NCBI RefSeq assembly: GCF_000199675.1
Contig: NC_014960.1
Span: 744,001-808,000, forward strand
Source: Anaerolinea thermophila UNI-1
GTDB taxonomy: Bacteria > Chloroflexota > Anaerolineae > Anaerolineales > Anaerolineaceae
Direction of reading: 5' to 3'
Length of the DNA stretch: 64,000 bases
Shown: positions 8,818-18,229 of the stretch, piece by piece
How positions within the stretch are numbered: the first letter of the stretch is position 1
Layout of the letters: every line of letters starts with the position of its first letter
The notes under the pieces: generated by a model
Told to the model about the DNA's origin: nothing
Databases searched by the model: none
The model's input: only the letters and a program-made list of their open reading frames with translations
Translations under genes and position numbers: made by a program

Positions 8818-9823
8818 CGGGTTCACCTTCCACCTCCTCCAGCCGTTGACCAACCAACTGCACGAAGACATCTTCCAGCGTGGGCTGGCGCTTCTCCAGC
8901 CGCAAGATGCGGGCTTGCGACTCGACCAGCCGGTTCAACACCGAGGTTAACACGCTCTCTTCGTCTAAAATCAATTCCAGACGCAGGGAGCCGTTCTCAA
9001 AGGTCTGGTGAAAATGGCGCAGACCGGCGAGGGCAGTAAAGGCTTGCTCGTCGAGAAGATGTTCGCATTTGACCCACACCTGAAAGATGGCTTCTTTCTG
9101 CAGTTGCCGCTTGAGATTGTCCGGCGTATCGCACGCCAGTACCCGCCCCTGGTTGATGATGGCAACCCGGTCGCACAGTTCTTCGGCTTCCACCATGTAG
9201 TGGGTGGTGAGCAGAAGGGTGCGCTGGGGGTTCTCGTCCATCCAGCGGCGGATGAAAGCGCGCACATCCCGTGAGGCGCCCACGTCCAGTCCGAGGGTAG
9301 GTTCATCCAGAAAGAGCACTTCCGGATCGGTAAGGAAACCGCGCACGATGTTCATCTTCTGTCTCAGTCCGGTGGAGAGGTCAGACGATTTGGTGTTCAG
9401 GCGGTCTTTCATGCCCACAATTTCCATCAGCGTGTCGATGCGCCGGTGGGCTTCTTTGCTTTCGATGCCGTAAAACTGCGCAAACATCCACAGGTTTTCG
9501 CGCACGGTGAGCAAGCCGTAGCCCGAAGTTTCTCCGCCGGAGACCATATTGATGCGCTTGCGTACCTCTTCAGCCTGGGTCAGCACGTCAAACCCTGCCA
9601 CACTGGCTTTACCGCTGGTGGGCGCCAGCAGGGTGGTGAGGATTTTAATCAGTGTGGTTTTGCCCGCGCCGTTAGGACCCAGTAAGCCAAACAGTTCTCC
9701 CCGCCGCACTTCCAGGTTGACGTCCTGCAGGGCAGTGAGTTCGCGAAAGGCTTCTTTGCGGTTATTGCGGATTTTATATACCCGCCCGAGATGCTCGGTT
9801 CGAATAGCCAGAGGTTGTTCCAT
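8801..9823 (-). CDS. ABC-2 exporter ATP-binding protein
   Basis: About 340 residues from ATG 9823. Walker A is GLLGPNGAGKTTLIKIL, the ABC signature is the diverged LSTGLRQKM, Walker B is VLFLDEPTLGLD and the switch His lies in LTTHYM. The roughly 90 residues after the nucleotide-binding domain match the accessory tail of DrrA/CcmA-like exporters. It is the first gene of the operon and has a near-consensus promoter at 9940-9968 with an untranslated leader of about 110 bases. The frame runs open upstream to 9928, but those residues are not family-like. Confidence 0.88.
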   Translation of the reverse strand: MEQPLAIRTEHLGRVYKIRNNRKEAFRELTALQDVNLEVRRGELFGLLGPNGAGKTTLIKILTTLLAPTSGKASVAGFDVLTQAEEVRKRINMVSGGETSGYGLLTVRENLWMFAQFYGIESKEAHRRIDTLMEIVGMKDRLNTKSSDLSTGLRQKMNIVRGFLTDPEVLFLDEPTLGLDVGASRDVRAFIRRWMDENPQRTLLLTTHYMVEAEELCDRVAIINQGRVLACDTPDNLKRQLQKEAIFQVWVKCEHLLDEQAFTALAGLRHFHQTFENGSLRLELILDEESVLTSVLNRLVESQARILRLEKRQPTLEDVFVQLVGQRLEEVEGEPDASAD

Positions 9824-9939
9824 AGGAGTCTCAATGATTTCAGATGGATAGACCAGAAACACATACCGGGCGCACCAAAGCGCCTGTAAAACGCCGCAAA
9901 GGTTTATCTTACCACAAAGCGGGAGCAAAAACAGAACGG

Positions 9940-9968
9940 ATTGTAGAATTTTTGTTCTGGATTGTCAA
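9940..9968 (-). promoter_or_regulatory. Sigma70-type promoter of the ABC exporter operon
   Basis: On the minus strand a perfect TTGACA (9968-9963) is separated by 17 bases from TACAAT (9945-9940). Transcription would start near 9932, leaving about 110 bases before the ATPase ATG at 9823. This is among the best promoter matches in the window. Confidence 0.7.
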
Positions 9969-9985
9969 GGATGATACCTGCCCGT

Positions 9986-11701
9986 TCAGGGAGCGATGCG
10001 TTCCAGTACAATCCCTTCGGGATCGCGGTAGATGATTTTCCACTTTTTCATGAAGTCCGCGCTGGGTTCGAAGGGATCGCCGTGGGGAATCACCACCAGG
10101 TATTGCGGATCAAGTTGCGGTACCATGTGTTCGCGCCCCAGCGGGTAGTGCAGTTTGGTGGGCGAATTGGTATACCCCGGTCCGTACATGTAGTAAAACA
10201 CCCCGCCCTCGATTTGAATCACTGCATTGCGCAGATTTTTCTGGACGAAATCATAGGCGCTGTGGTAGCCATCTACGCCCACCGGTTCGCGGAATTCATC
10301 CCGAAGGACAATGGCGTTTTGCGGATTCAGGCGGTAAAGGTCGCGGGTATAGATCATCAGTCCCAGGGCAATCAGCACTGCCGGAGCGGCAATGATCCAT
10401 GCCGGCAGGCGCTTGAGGACCGCGTTGATCAGTGGCTCGAACAACGCCAGCAGGACCACCACCTCGTACGCTACCAGGGCAATCCCCAGACGCCAGGCGG
10501 TTTGGGTGGGCACCTGGGTGGTCTTCATAAAGCCCGATTCGGGGGTAAAGATGAAGCCCACGAACAGAATCAGAAAAGCCACCGAAATGCGCCAGTAGGG
10601 CTTTCGGCGGAGCAGGGTCAACAGCAGGCTGATGCCGAGCACCAGCAAGAGGAAAACGAAATTGCGCGGCAGGTAGTTGTAAAAATAGGGGTTGGTCAGG
10701 TTGTTGGCAATGCTCCATTCGTTCATCTCCCAGACCCCCTCGGGGAAGATGGTGTGAATGATGAACAAGTTGCGCACTGCCCACAACCCGCCGGGGACGA
10801 TGAAGAACGTCGCAAAGCCCAATTCGCGCCAGCGCGGTGTGTTTTTCCAGCCCTTGAACCAGTCCCACAACACCGGCAGCCACAACGGCGTCACCGCAAA
10901 CATGCCGGCGGGTTTGGTCGCCAGCACCAGCAGGGTGGCATAGACCAGCCCGGGCAGGTGAACACGGCTGTTCTGCGGAGCGCGTCCCAGCGGCGCATGC
11001 GCAAAAGCGGCAATCACCCCCATCGCCAGGAAGAGGTCGTTTTTCCCAATCATGTGAGACTGATCCAGGAAGATATAGAAGGGATTGGCTTTGACGGTGA
11101 CGGCTTCGCTGACGAAAATCAGTCCCAGCAAGAACATCAATACGCCGTCGGGCAGGGTGGTTGCCCGCCGCGCCATCAGCCACAGTCCCAGAAATACCGT
11201 CAGCGCGGTGAGGGCATGCACCAGTCCGAAGAAAGTCTCTTTGCCTGCCACCAGCAGGGCAAACGAGAGCATGGACTCATACCCGAAGGGAAACTCCCCG
11301 TAGGGGATGGAGAGATCCCAAACGTTGCCGCTTTTGTACAATTCCACCGCTTTGGGGAAATGATACGCTCCGGCATCCCAGTGCAGGGTCTCGCTGACCG
11401 GCGAGAGAGGCCAGAGGGCGGTGGGGAGGACGGCAATTGCCAGCACCAGAAGCATCCCGACAATTGCCAGCGTCCGGTTTGCCCAAGCGGGAAAGGCGAT
11501 TTCTTCCGGCAGTTGCGCCAGAAAGGCATTCCCGCTCCAGCGCCAGTAAACCAGGATTGCCAGAATGGTGAGCAACAGGGTCAGGGGGATGGCGGTGATT
11601 GCCCGGTAGATGCCGGTCAATCCAAGTACTTGCGCGCTGAATACCTGAGCGAAGAAGAAAGCCAGCAGTGCGGCGTAAAGACTGAGGAAAAAGCGTCTCA
11701 C
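9986..11701 (-). CDS. Polytopic membrane protein, GT-C glycosyltransferase-like
   Basis: 571 residues with about 11-13 hydrophobic helices. After the first two helices an external loop carries ETLHWDAGAYHFPKAVELYK and then GEFPFGYESM. That is the position and character of the acidic catalytic loop in GT-C enzymes (PMT/ArnT-like) that use lipid-linked sugars. The C-terminal 90 residues form a soluble domain. It would act in the membrane on cell-surface glycans. It is monocistronic on the minus strand, upstream of the ABC exporter. The family assignment rests on topology and one motif. Confidence 0.6.
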   Translation of the reverse strand: MRRFFLSLYAALLAFFFAQVFSAQVLGLTGIYRAITAIPLTLLLTILAILVYWRWSGNAFLAQLPEEIAFPAWANRTLAIVGMLLVLAIAVLPTALWPLSPVSETLHWDAGAYHFPKAVELYKSGNVWDLSIPYGEFPFGYESMLSFALLVAGKETFFGLVHALTALTVFLGLWLMARRATTLPDGVLMFLLGLIFVSEAVTVKANPFYIFLDQSHMIGKNDLFLAMGVIAAFAHAPLGRAPQNSRVHLPGLVYATLLVLATKPAGMFAVTPLWLPVLWDWFKGWKNTPRWRELGFATFFIVPGGLWAVRNLFIIHTIFPEGVWEMNEWSIANNLTNPYFYNYLPRNFVFLLLVLGISLLLTLLRRKPYWRISVAFLILFVGFIFTPESGFMKTTQVPTQTAWRLGIALVAYEVVVLLALFEPLINAVLKRLPAWIIAAPAVLIALGLMIYTRDLYRLNPQNAIVLRDEFREPVGVDGYHSAYDFVQKNLRNAVIQIEGGVFYYMYGPGYTNSPTKLHYPLGREHMVPQLDPQYLVVIPHGDPFEPSADFMKKWKIIYRDPEGIVLERIAP

Positions 11702-11832
11702 AGCGGTTCTCCCGTTGTTTTGTACCGGTTGTTGTGCTTTTCCCGCATGATACCATGAAATGGCTCCACTTCCTGAGAAACCAGGCGTAAAATGATGTTG
11801 TTTGTACGATAACCATCATCATGGAGGATCAC

Positions 11833-12873
11833 ATGGATGAAATACGGCTGGGTGTGATTGGCTTGGGAATGGGACGCAATCACGTGGCTGGATTCCAGAG
11901 CCACCCCAAGGCGCGGGTGGTGGCGGTGGCGGATATGAACGAGCGTTTGCTCAACGAAATTGCCGAACGCTACGGCGTGGAAAAGCGCTACACCAGCGCC
12001 GAGGACATGCTGGCAAAAGAACATCTGGACGCGGTGAGCATTGCCACGCCCAACAAGTTCCATGCGCCGCTCACGCTGGCGGCAATTGCGGCGGGCTGTC
12101 ATGTGTTGTGCGAAAAGCCCATGGCGATGAATGCCATTGAAGCCCGCGAGATGCTGGATGCGGCGCAAAAAGCCGGCAGGCGCCTGATGATTAATTTCTC
12201 TTACCGCTTTAACGAGATGAGCATGGCGCTTAAACAGCAGGTGGATGCCGGTTTGCTGGGCGAGATTTACTTCGGGCGCACCGTCTGGCACCGCCGCCGC
12301 GGTCTGCCCGGCTTTGGCGGCTGGTTTGGGCAGAAAGCCCTTTCGGGCGGCGGTCCGCTGATTGACCTGGGAGTACACCGTCTGGATTTAGCCTTGTGGC
12401 TGATGGGGTATCCCAAACCGGTATGGGTGATGGGCAGTACCTATCAGCACCTTAGCTTGGCGCTGGCGCAGAAGCAGGGCAAGACTTTTGATGTGGAAGA
12501 CCTTGCCGCGGGGATGATTCGCTTTGAAAATGGCGCCACGCTGATGGTGGAAGCCTCGTGGGCGGCAAACATCAAAGAGAGCGAGTTCATGGAGACGCGC
12601 CTGTATGGCACCCGCGCCGGTCTGGTTCAGCGCAACCTGGATGAGGGCTACCGCTTCGAGGCGGAGATTTTCCTCGAAAAGGACGGCGCGCACTTCGACA
12701 TGAAACTGCACCCGCCTTATCCGCCGGTGACCTCGTCCTACTACCATTTTGTGGACTGTCTGGTGACGGGCAAACCGCATCTGGCAACCGGCGAGGAAGG
12801 TCTGCGGGTGATGCAAATCCTCGATGCGCTCTATCAGAGCGCTGCCGAGGGCGGACCGGTGAAGATTGAATAG
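11833..12873 (+). CDS. Gfo/Idh/MocA family oxidoreductase
   Basis: 346 residues. The N-terminal Rossmann domain shows GVIGLGMGRNH and the family hallmark CEKPMAMN. The C-terminal alpha/beta domain has GPLIDLGVHRLDLALW with the conserved Asp and His of the active site. The family performs NAD(P)-linked oxidation or reduction of sugars and cyclitols. ATG 11833 is preferred because GGAGG (11823-11827) sits six bases upstream; the in-frame ATG at 11821 lacks a ribosome site. A strong terminator follows. Confidence 0.88.
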   Translation: MDEIRLGVIGLGMGRNHVAGFQSHPKARVVAVADMNERLLNEIAERYGVEKRYTSAEDMLAKEHLDAVSIATPNKFHAPLTLAAIAAGCHVLCEKPMAMNAIEAREMLDAAQKAGRRLMINFSYRFNEMSMALKQQVDAGLLGEIYFGRTVWHRRRGLPGFGGWFGQKALSGGGPLIDLGVHRLDLALWLMGYPKPVWVMGSTYQHLSLALAQKQGKTFDVEDLAAGMIRFENGATLMVEASWAANIKESEFMETRLYGTRAGLVQRNLDEGYRFEAEIFLEKDGAHFDMKLHPPYPPVTSSYYHFVDCLVTGKPHLATGEEGLRVMQILDALYQSAAEGGPVKIE

Positions 12874-12893
12874 AATCCCGAGAGGAAAACGGC

Positions 12894-12930
12894 CCAACAG
12901 CCCGGACGCGCTCCGGGTTGTTGGTTTTTA
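12894..12930 (+). terminator. Rho-independent terminator
   Basis: CCAACAGCCCGGA (12894-12906) pairs with TCCGGGTTGTTGG (12912-12924), with a five-base loop and a T run immediately after. It ends the oxidoreductase transcript and separates it from the CRISPR region. Confidence 0.85.
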
Positions 12931-12994
12931 AGGGGGGGCAGATTTTCCGGCGGGACGGATGGGGATGCAGGCTCGCCCACCGCGGTTGTGGGGA

Positions 12995-13051
12995 GTTTCA
13001 GTCGCAGCCCCCCGAATGGGGGCTCCACGAACGGCTTGAGGGGGGTGCAAC
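12995..13051 (-). repeat. Degenerate terminal CRISPR repeat interrupted by a palindrome
   Basis: The segment begins GTTTCAGT and ends in CCACGAACGG followed by a diverged TTGAGGGGGGTGCAAC. These are the two ends of the array repeat, separated by about 22 inserted bases containing the palindrome AGCCCCC-CGAAT-GGGGGCT. A 36-base spacer-sized gap (13052-13087) lies between it and the first regular repeat. A weaker repeat-like tail (ACGGATGGGGATGCAG) occurs at about 12956-12971. Decay at this end marks it as the leader-distal side of the array. Confidence 0.55.
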
Positions 13052-13087
13052 GGGATGGGTGCGCTGGTGCGCCAACACGGATGGCAA

Positions 13088-16000
13088 GTTTCAGTATCCA
13101 CGAACGGATCGAGGGGGATGCAACTCGAAGAACCGTCATTTATTCTTGAAATTGCGTTTTGGTTTCAGTATCCACTAACGGATCGAGGGGGATGCAACAT
13201 CCTGGTAACTTTCCACGAAGAGATTAACCGCGAAGTTTCAGTATCCACTAACGGATCGAGGGGGATGCAACGACGAACAGCATCCTATCCTGCAGTACAT
13301 GATAAATGTTTCAGTATCCACTAACGGATCGAGGGGGATGCAACCCGGTGATGACCAGCATAAAAAACAGCGCGCCAGCGATGTTTCAGTATCCACTAAC
13401 GGATCGAGGGGGATGCAACACCGCAGCCGCATCCCCCCGATTCGTTACCGGATAGGTTTCAGTATCCACTAACGGATCGAGGGGGATGCAACAGAATGTA
13501 TTCAATCGTGAACGAATTGTTTTCTTCTGTTTCAGTATCCACTAACGGATCGAGGGGGATGCAACCCTATTAGGGAGGCAGCGGGTGGCCTGCCCCGAAA
13601 GGTTTCAGTATCCACTAACGGATCGAGGGGGATGCAACTTTGAAGTACCCATTTTCGGGCGCGTGAATCTTTACAGTTTCAGTATCCACTAACGGATCGA
13701 GGGGGATGCAACTTTGAAGTACCCATTTTCGGGCGCGTGAATCTTTACAGTTTCAGTATCCACTAACGGATCGAGGGGGATGCAACCATCCACTCGCCCA
13801 CAGGTGCTTCTCAGAGCACCTGGTTTCAGTATCCACTAACGGATCGAGGGGGATGCAACGCACCTGTCCTTATTTTAGCCGGTTTTCAGCCATTCTTGTT
13901 TCAGTATCCACTAACGGATCGAGGGGGATGCAACAAAATACGGGCGCAGGACTTCTTCAACGCGCCACACGTTTCAGTATCCACTAACGGATCGAGGGGG
14001 ATGCAACAAATACAGGCGCAGGACTTCTTCAACGCGCCACACGTTTCAGTATCCACTAACGGATCGAGGGGGATGCAACGAATGGCGAGAGTCTATGATA
14101 GTCACGGGTTTACTAGTTTCAGTATCCACTAACGGATCGAGGGGGATGCAACGGAGTAATTTCAAACCCCTTGATTGTCCAGTATGAGTTTCAGTATCCA
14201 CTAACGGATCGAGGGGGATGCAACCCACAAGTGCTTAAGTACCTTGTTGCCGAGGGCGAAGTTTCAGTATCCACTAACGGATCGAGGGGGATGCAACTGG
14301 GGGTTTGGTGCCGCATGCCCGTTTGAGTGGCCGTAGTTTCAGTATCCACTAACGGATCGAGGGGGATGCAACATCAGCAGAAACGAAATAGAAGATTTGT
14401 TCAAGTCGTGTTTCAGTATCCACTAACGGATCGAGGGGGATGCAACTAAACCAGGCATGCCAAAGTGTAAATGATAATGGTTGTTTCAGTATCCACTAAC
14501 GGATCGAGGGGGATGCAACAAAGTTGACCAGTGCAAAGGTGAGAACCAGCACGACGTTTCAGTATCCACTAACGGATCGAGGGGGATGCAACCGTTGAGC
14601 CGCCGTCCAGCGAGAGTTGCGCTTCGGTGTTTCAGTATCCACTAACGGATCGAGGGGGATGCAACAAATTCTTGCTGGAAGTACTTATGCTTTTGCGGCT
14701 GAAGTTTCAGTATCCACTAACGGATCGAGGGGGATGCAACTGCGTCTGGCGGCGATCCGCTCTCTCTTGCGCCACCTGTTTCAGTATCCACTAACGGATC
14801 GAGGGGGATGCAACTCATCGGCGGGTGACTTCATCAAGGCGTTTGTCGAGGTTTCAGTATCCACTAACGGATCGAGGGGGATGCAACTGAAACGCGCTTC
14901 CGAACGCCAGAGCGCTGGTTGTGGTTTCAGTATCCACTAACGGATCGAGGGGGATGCAACACAAACACCATAAGGATTCCATGACCACCACAATTGTTTC
15001 AGTATCCACTAACGGATCGAGGGGGATGCAACGAGGGAAAAATCAACGAGACTGTAACAAAAGACGAGTTTCAGTATCCACTAACGGATCGAGGGGGATG
15101 CAACGTTTTTCAGAAGGTTGAAAAACTGAATCGTTATTCGTGTTTCAGTATCCACTAACGGATCGAGGGGGATGCAACTACTACCAAAGCAAGGCTGGTC
15201 GCGGTGCAAGCGTGGGTTTCAGTATCCACTAACGGATCGAGGGGGATGCAACTCATCGGCGGGTGACTTCATCAAGGCGTTTGTCGAGGTTTCAGTATCC
15301 ACTAACGGATCGAGGGGGATGCAACAAAATAAACACTGTTTCAAAAATAAACGTTTTTGTGTTTCAGTATCCACTAACGGATCGAGGGGGATGCAACTTG
15401 TAAAGTCCCTCTCAGCGACGCAAGTCGCTGAGTGTTTCAGTATCCACTAACGGATCGAGGGGGATGCAACAACGAAAGATAACAGAATTATCAACCCGTT
15501 TCGAGTTTCAGTATCCACTAACGGATCGAGGGGGATGCAACTTTTAGGAGGTGATAAAAGACATATCTTCATCAAAGTTTCAGTATCCACTAACGGATCG
15601 AGGGGGATGCAACTACAACATGACTTATCCAGAGTATTTGCGGGTTATGTTTCAGTATCCACTAACGGATCGAGGGGGATGCAACTGATTACGCTATAAA
15701 TTTTCCTGCATTGAAAAAAGCGTTTCAGTATCCACTAACGGATCGAGGGGGATGCAACTACCGTACCCAAGAAATCCTGCCTGCGTCGGACTTACGTTTC
15801 AGTATCCACTAACGGATCGAGGGGGATGCAACTAAGGGCAATCCTCTTTACTATCCTACAAATTTAGGGTTTCAGTATCCACTAACGGATCGAGGGGGAT
15901 GCAACGTTTGGCTTTTTTGGTCGGTGATGGTAACACCAAGGTTTCAGTATCCACTAACGGATCGAGGGGGATGCAACCTCCATGAGATCATGGAGAGCAT

Positions 16001-18020
16001 TCGCACCAACGGAGTTTCAGTATCCACTAACGGATCGAGGGGGATGCAACTTTGGGAATTTGGGAATTTGGGAATTTTGGGAATTTGTTTCAGTATCCAC
16101 TAACGGATCGAGGGGGATGCAACGCGTACAGGTCCAATCCCGCGATAATCGCACCAGACGTTTCAGTATCCACTAACGGATCGAGGGGGATGCAACAACT
16201 TCTCAAACAATGACACACCAGGTTCAATTTGGTTTCAGTATCCACTAACGGATCGAGGGGGATGCAACTTCCGGATTGCGCCACAACTGCCATCCGACAA
16301 AGGCATGTTTCAGTATCCACTAACGGATCGAGGGGGATGCAACTGCCCATGCTCCCAAAGTGGGAGCAAGCAAAATCGGTTTCAGTATCCACTAACGGAT
16401 CGAGGGGGATGCAACGGCGGAATTAGTCAATATTCACCCCGCGCTCCCGAGTTTCAGTATCCACTAACGGATCGAGGGGGATGCAACAGTGAGAAAAATG
16501 GCTGAAGAAGTCAAACCGACCCAGGGTTTCAGTATCCACTAACGGATCGAGGGGGATGCAACCGATTTGTCGAGCGCGTTCAACAGGCTTACGACAAGTT
16601 TCAGTATCCACTAACGGATCGAGGGGGATGCAACGGGTAGCGCGCAGCCAAGGATGTTCGCCCGCCCAGCGTTTCAGTATCCACTAACGGATCGAGGGGG
16701 ATGCAACAACCTGCCTCGCTCATGATGTCATGCCACTCCTGGGGTTTCAGTATCCACTAACGGATCGAGGGGGATGCAACCCGAGCATGTCGGAGCAATG
16801 CTCAAAATTACTTACTGTTTCAGTATCCACTAACGGATCGAGGGGGATGCAACGGCTGTGTGGGGCGAAAATCCACCGCCCTGGCTGATCTGTTTCAGTA
16901 TCCACTAACGGATCGAGGGGGATGCAACAACTGGCGCGCCGAAGACCCGACCCGCTCCGAAGAGTTTCAGTATCCACTAACGGATCGAGGGGGATGCAAC
17001 GACGTTGAATCCATACTCAAAGCAGACTATACTCACGGTTTCAGTATCCACTAACGGATCGAGGGGGATGCAACTGGTTGGGATTGGCTACTTGAAAGCG
17101 ACTACTAGCAATGTTTCAGTATCCACTAACGGATCGAGGGGGATGCAACGTTAGTGCCAGTTTCCAGCGAGACATTCTCACGGAAGTTTCAGTATCCACT
17201 AACGGATCGAGGGGGATGCAACTATCCACTAACATTGCATCCCACTCTATCCACTAGGTTTCAGTATCCACTAACGGATCGAGGGGGATGCAACCACTCC
17301 GGTGCAACTGGATGGTGAAATTGTAACAAGTTTCAGTATCCACTAACGGATCGAGGGGGATGCAACGACGTGGGTGGTGGTGGAAAACGTGGATGGATTG
17401 CGTTTCAGTATCCACTAACGGATCGAGGGGGATGCAACAGAAAAAATCAGGCGCGCCATTACCAGAGAACGAAGTTTCAGTATCCACTAACGGATCGAGG
17501 GGGATGCAACCCGAGACCTGGCAACGTTGTGGTTGCCGGTAACTCCGGTTTCAGTATCCACTAACGGATCGAGGGGGATGCAACCCCGGACTTTGAAGAT
17601 GCTATTAAAGCCTAACGCTGTTTCAGTATCCACTAACGGATCGAGGGGGATGCAACATGCCGAGCGCTCCCTGCTGTACACGCTGGGACCGGTGTTTCAG
17701 TATCCACTAACGGATCGAGGGGGATGCAACATCACTGTAGGTGTGCGCGGATTGCGCTACACATTGTTTCAGTATCCACTAACGGATCGAGGGGGATGCA
17801 ACCAATTTCTCAATACGTGCGCGGGTTGTTGGACGGTGGTTTCAGTATCCACTAACGGATCGAGGGGGATGCAACAAGTCCAGCGGGTAACCTTCCGATC
17901 CATCACCCGTGGTTTCAGTATCCACTAACGGATCGAGGGGGATGCAACGTCTCACCCCGTTTGTGGTCCGCCATGAAGAAGCAGTTTCAGTATCCACTAA
18001 CGGATCGAGGGGGATGCAAC
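13088..18020 (-). CRISPR. CRISPR array, 68 repeats of 37 bases, 67 spacers
   Basis: I counted 68 copies of a 37-base direct repeat that reads GTTTCAGTATCCACTAACGG then ATCGAGGGGGATGCAAC on the plus strand. Unit length is 72-75 and spacers are 35-38 bases. Only the first copy (13088-13124) differs, by one base (CCACGAACGG). On the minus strand the repeat ends in ATACTGAAAC, the usual 5'-handle side of type I/III arrays. A promoter next to the last repeat and repeat decay at the opposite end agree that transcription runs leftward and new spacers enter near 18020. No cas gene is in the window. Two spacers are exactly duplicated and one pair is near-duplicated. Long open frames inside the array are artefacts of the repeat. 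Confidence 0.98.
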
Positions 18021-18179
18021 CGCATTTTCTTCCCCCATTATACACTACTTATGGGGGGAGACAATCCCTCTTAACCCTATTTCTGGGATTTGCTCCGGTT
18101 TTCCCTTTTTTCTTTTTCGCAAATCGATTTTTGCTTAAAAACCGGGGGGATTTGCGAAAATCCCGGGGAAACCTGCAAA
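18021..18179 (-). promoter_or_regulatory. CRISPR leader with promoter
   Basis: AT- and pyrimidine-rich DNA next to the last repeat. On the minus strand TTGTCT (18064-18059), a 16-base spacer and a perfect TATAAT (18042-18037) place the transcript start near 18030, ten bases before the first transcribed repeat. Upstream, TTTTCGCAAATC (18114-18125) is inverted as GATTTGCGAAAA (18149-18160). That is a possible binding site for adaptation or bending proteins. Confidence 0.7.
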
Positions 18180-18213
18180 AAAGACCGGCTCCCCTTACCG
18201 GAAGCCGGTCTTT
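18180..18213 (-). terminator. Rho-independent terminator of the M32 peptidase operon
   Basis: AAAGACCGGCT (18180-18190) and AGCCGGTCTTT (18203-18213) form an 11-pair stem. On the minus strand the stem is followed by a T run. It lies 17 bases after the peptidase stop and shields the CRISPR leader from read-through. Confidence 0.8.
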
Positions 18214-18229
18214 CATCAAATTCCCTGGT

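Noticed and set aside
9962..11758. 598-codon plus-strand frame
   Set aside because: It is antisense to the GT-C-like membrane protein gene. Its peptide is rich in Gln/His/Arg with no fold-like pattern, while the minus strand shows clear membrane helices.
13055..18045. Many 60-130-codon frames on both strands across the CRISPR array
   Set aside because: The 37-base repeat is open in several frames, giving periodic peptides such as VSVSTNGSRGMQ. These are repeat artefacts, not genes.
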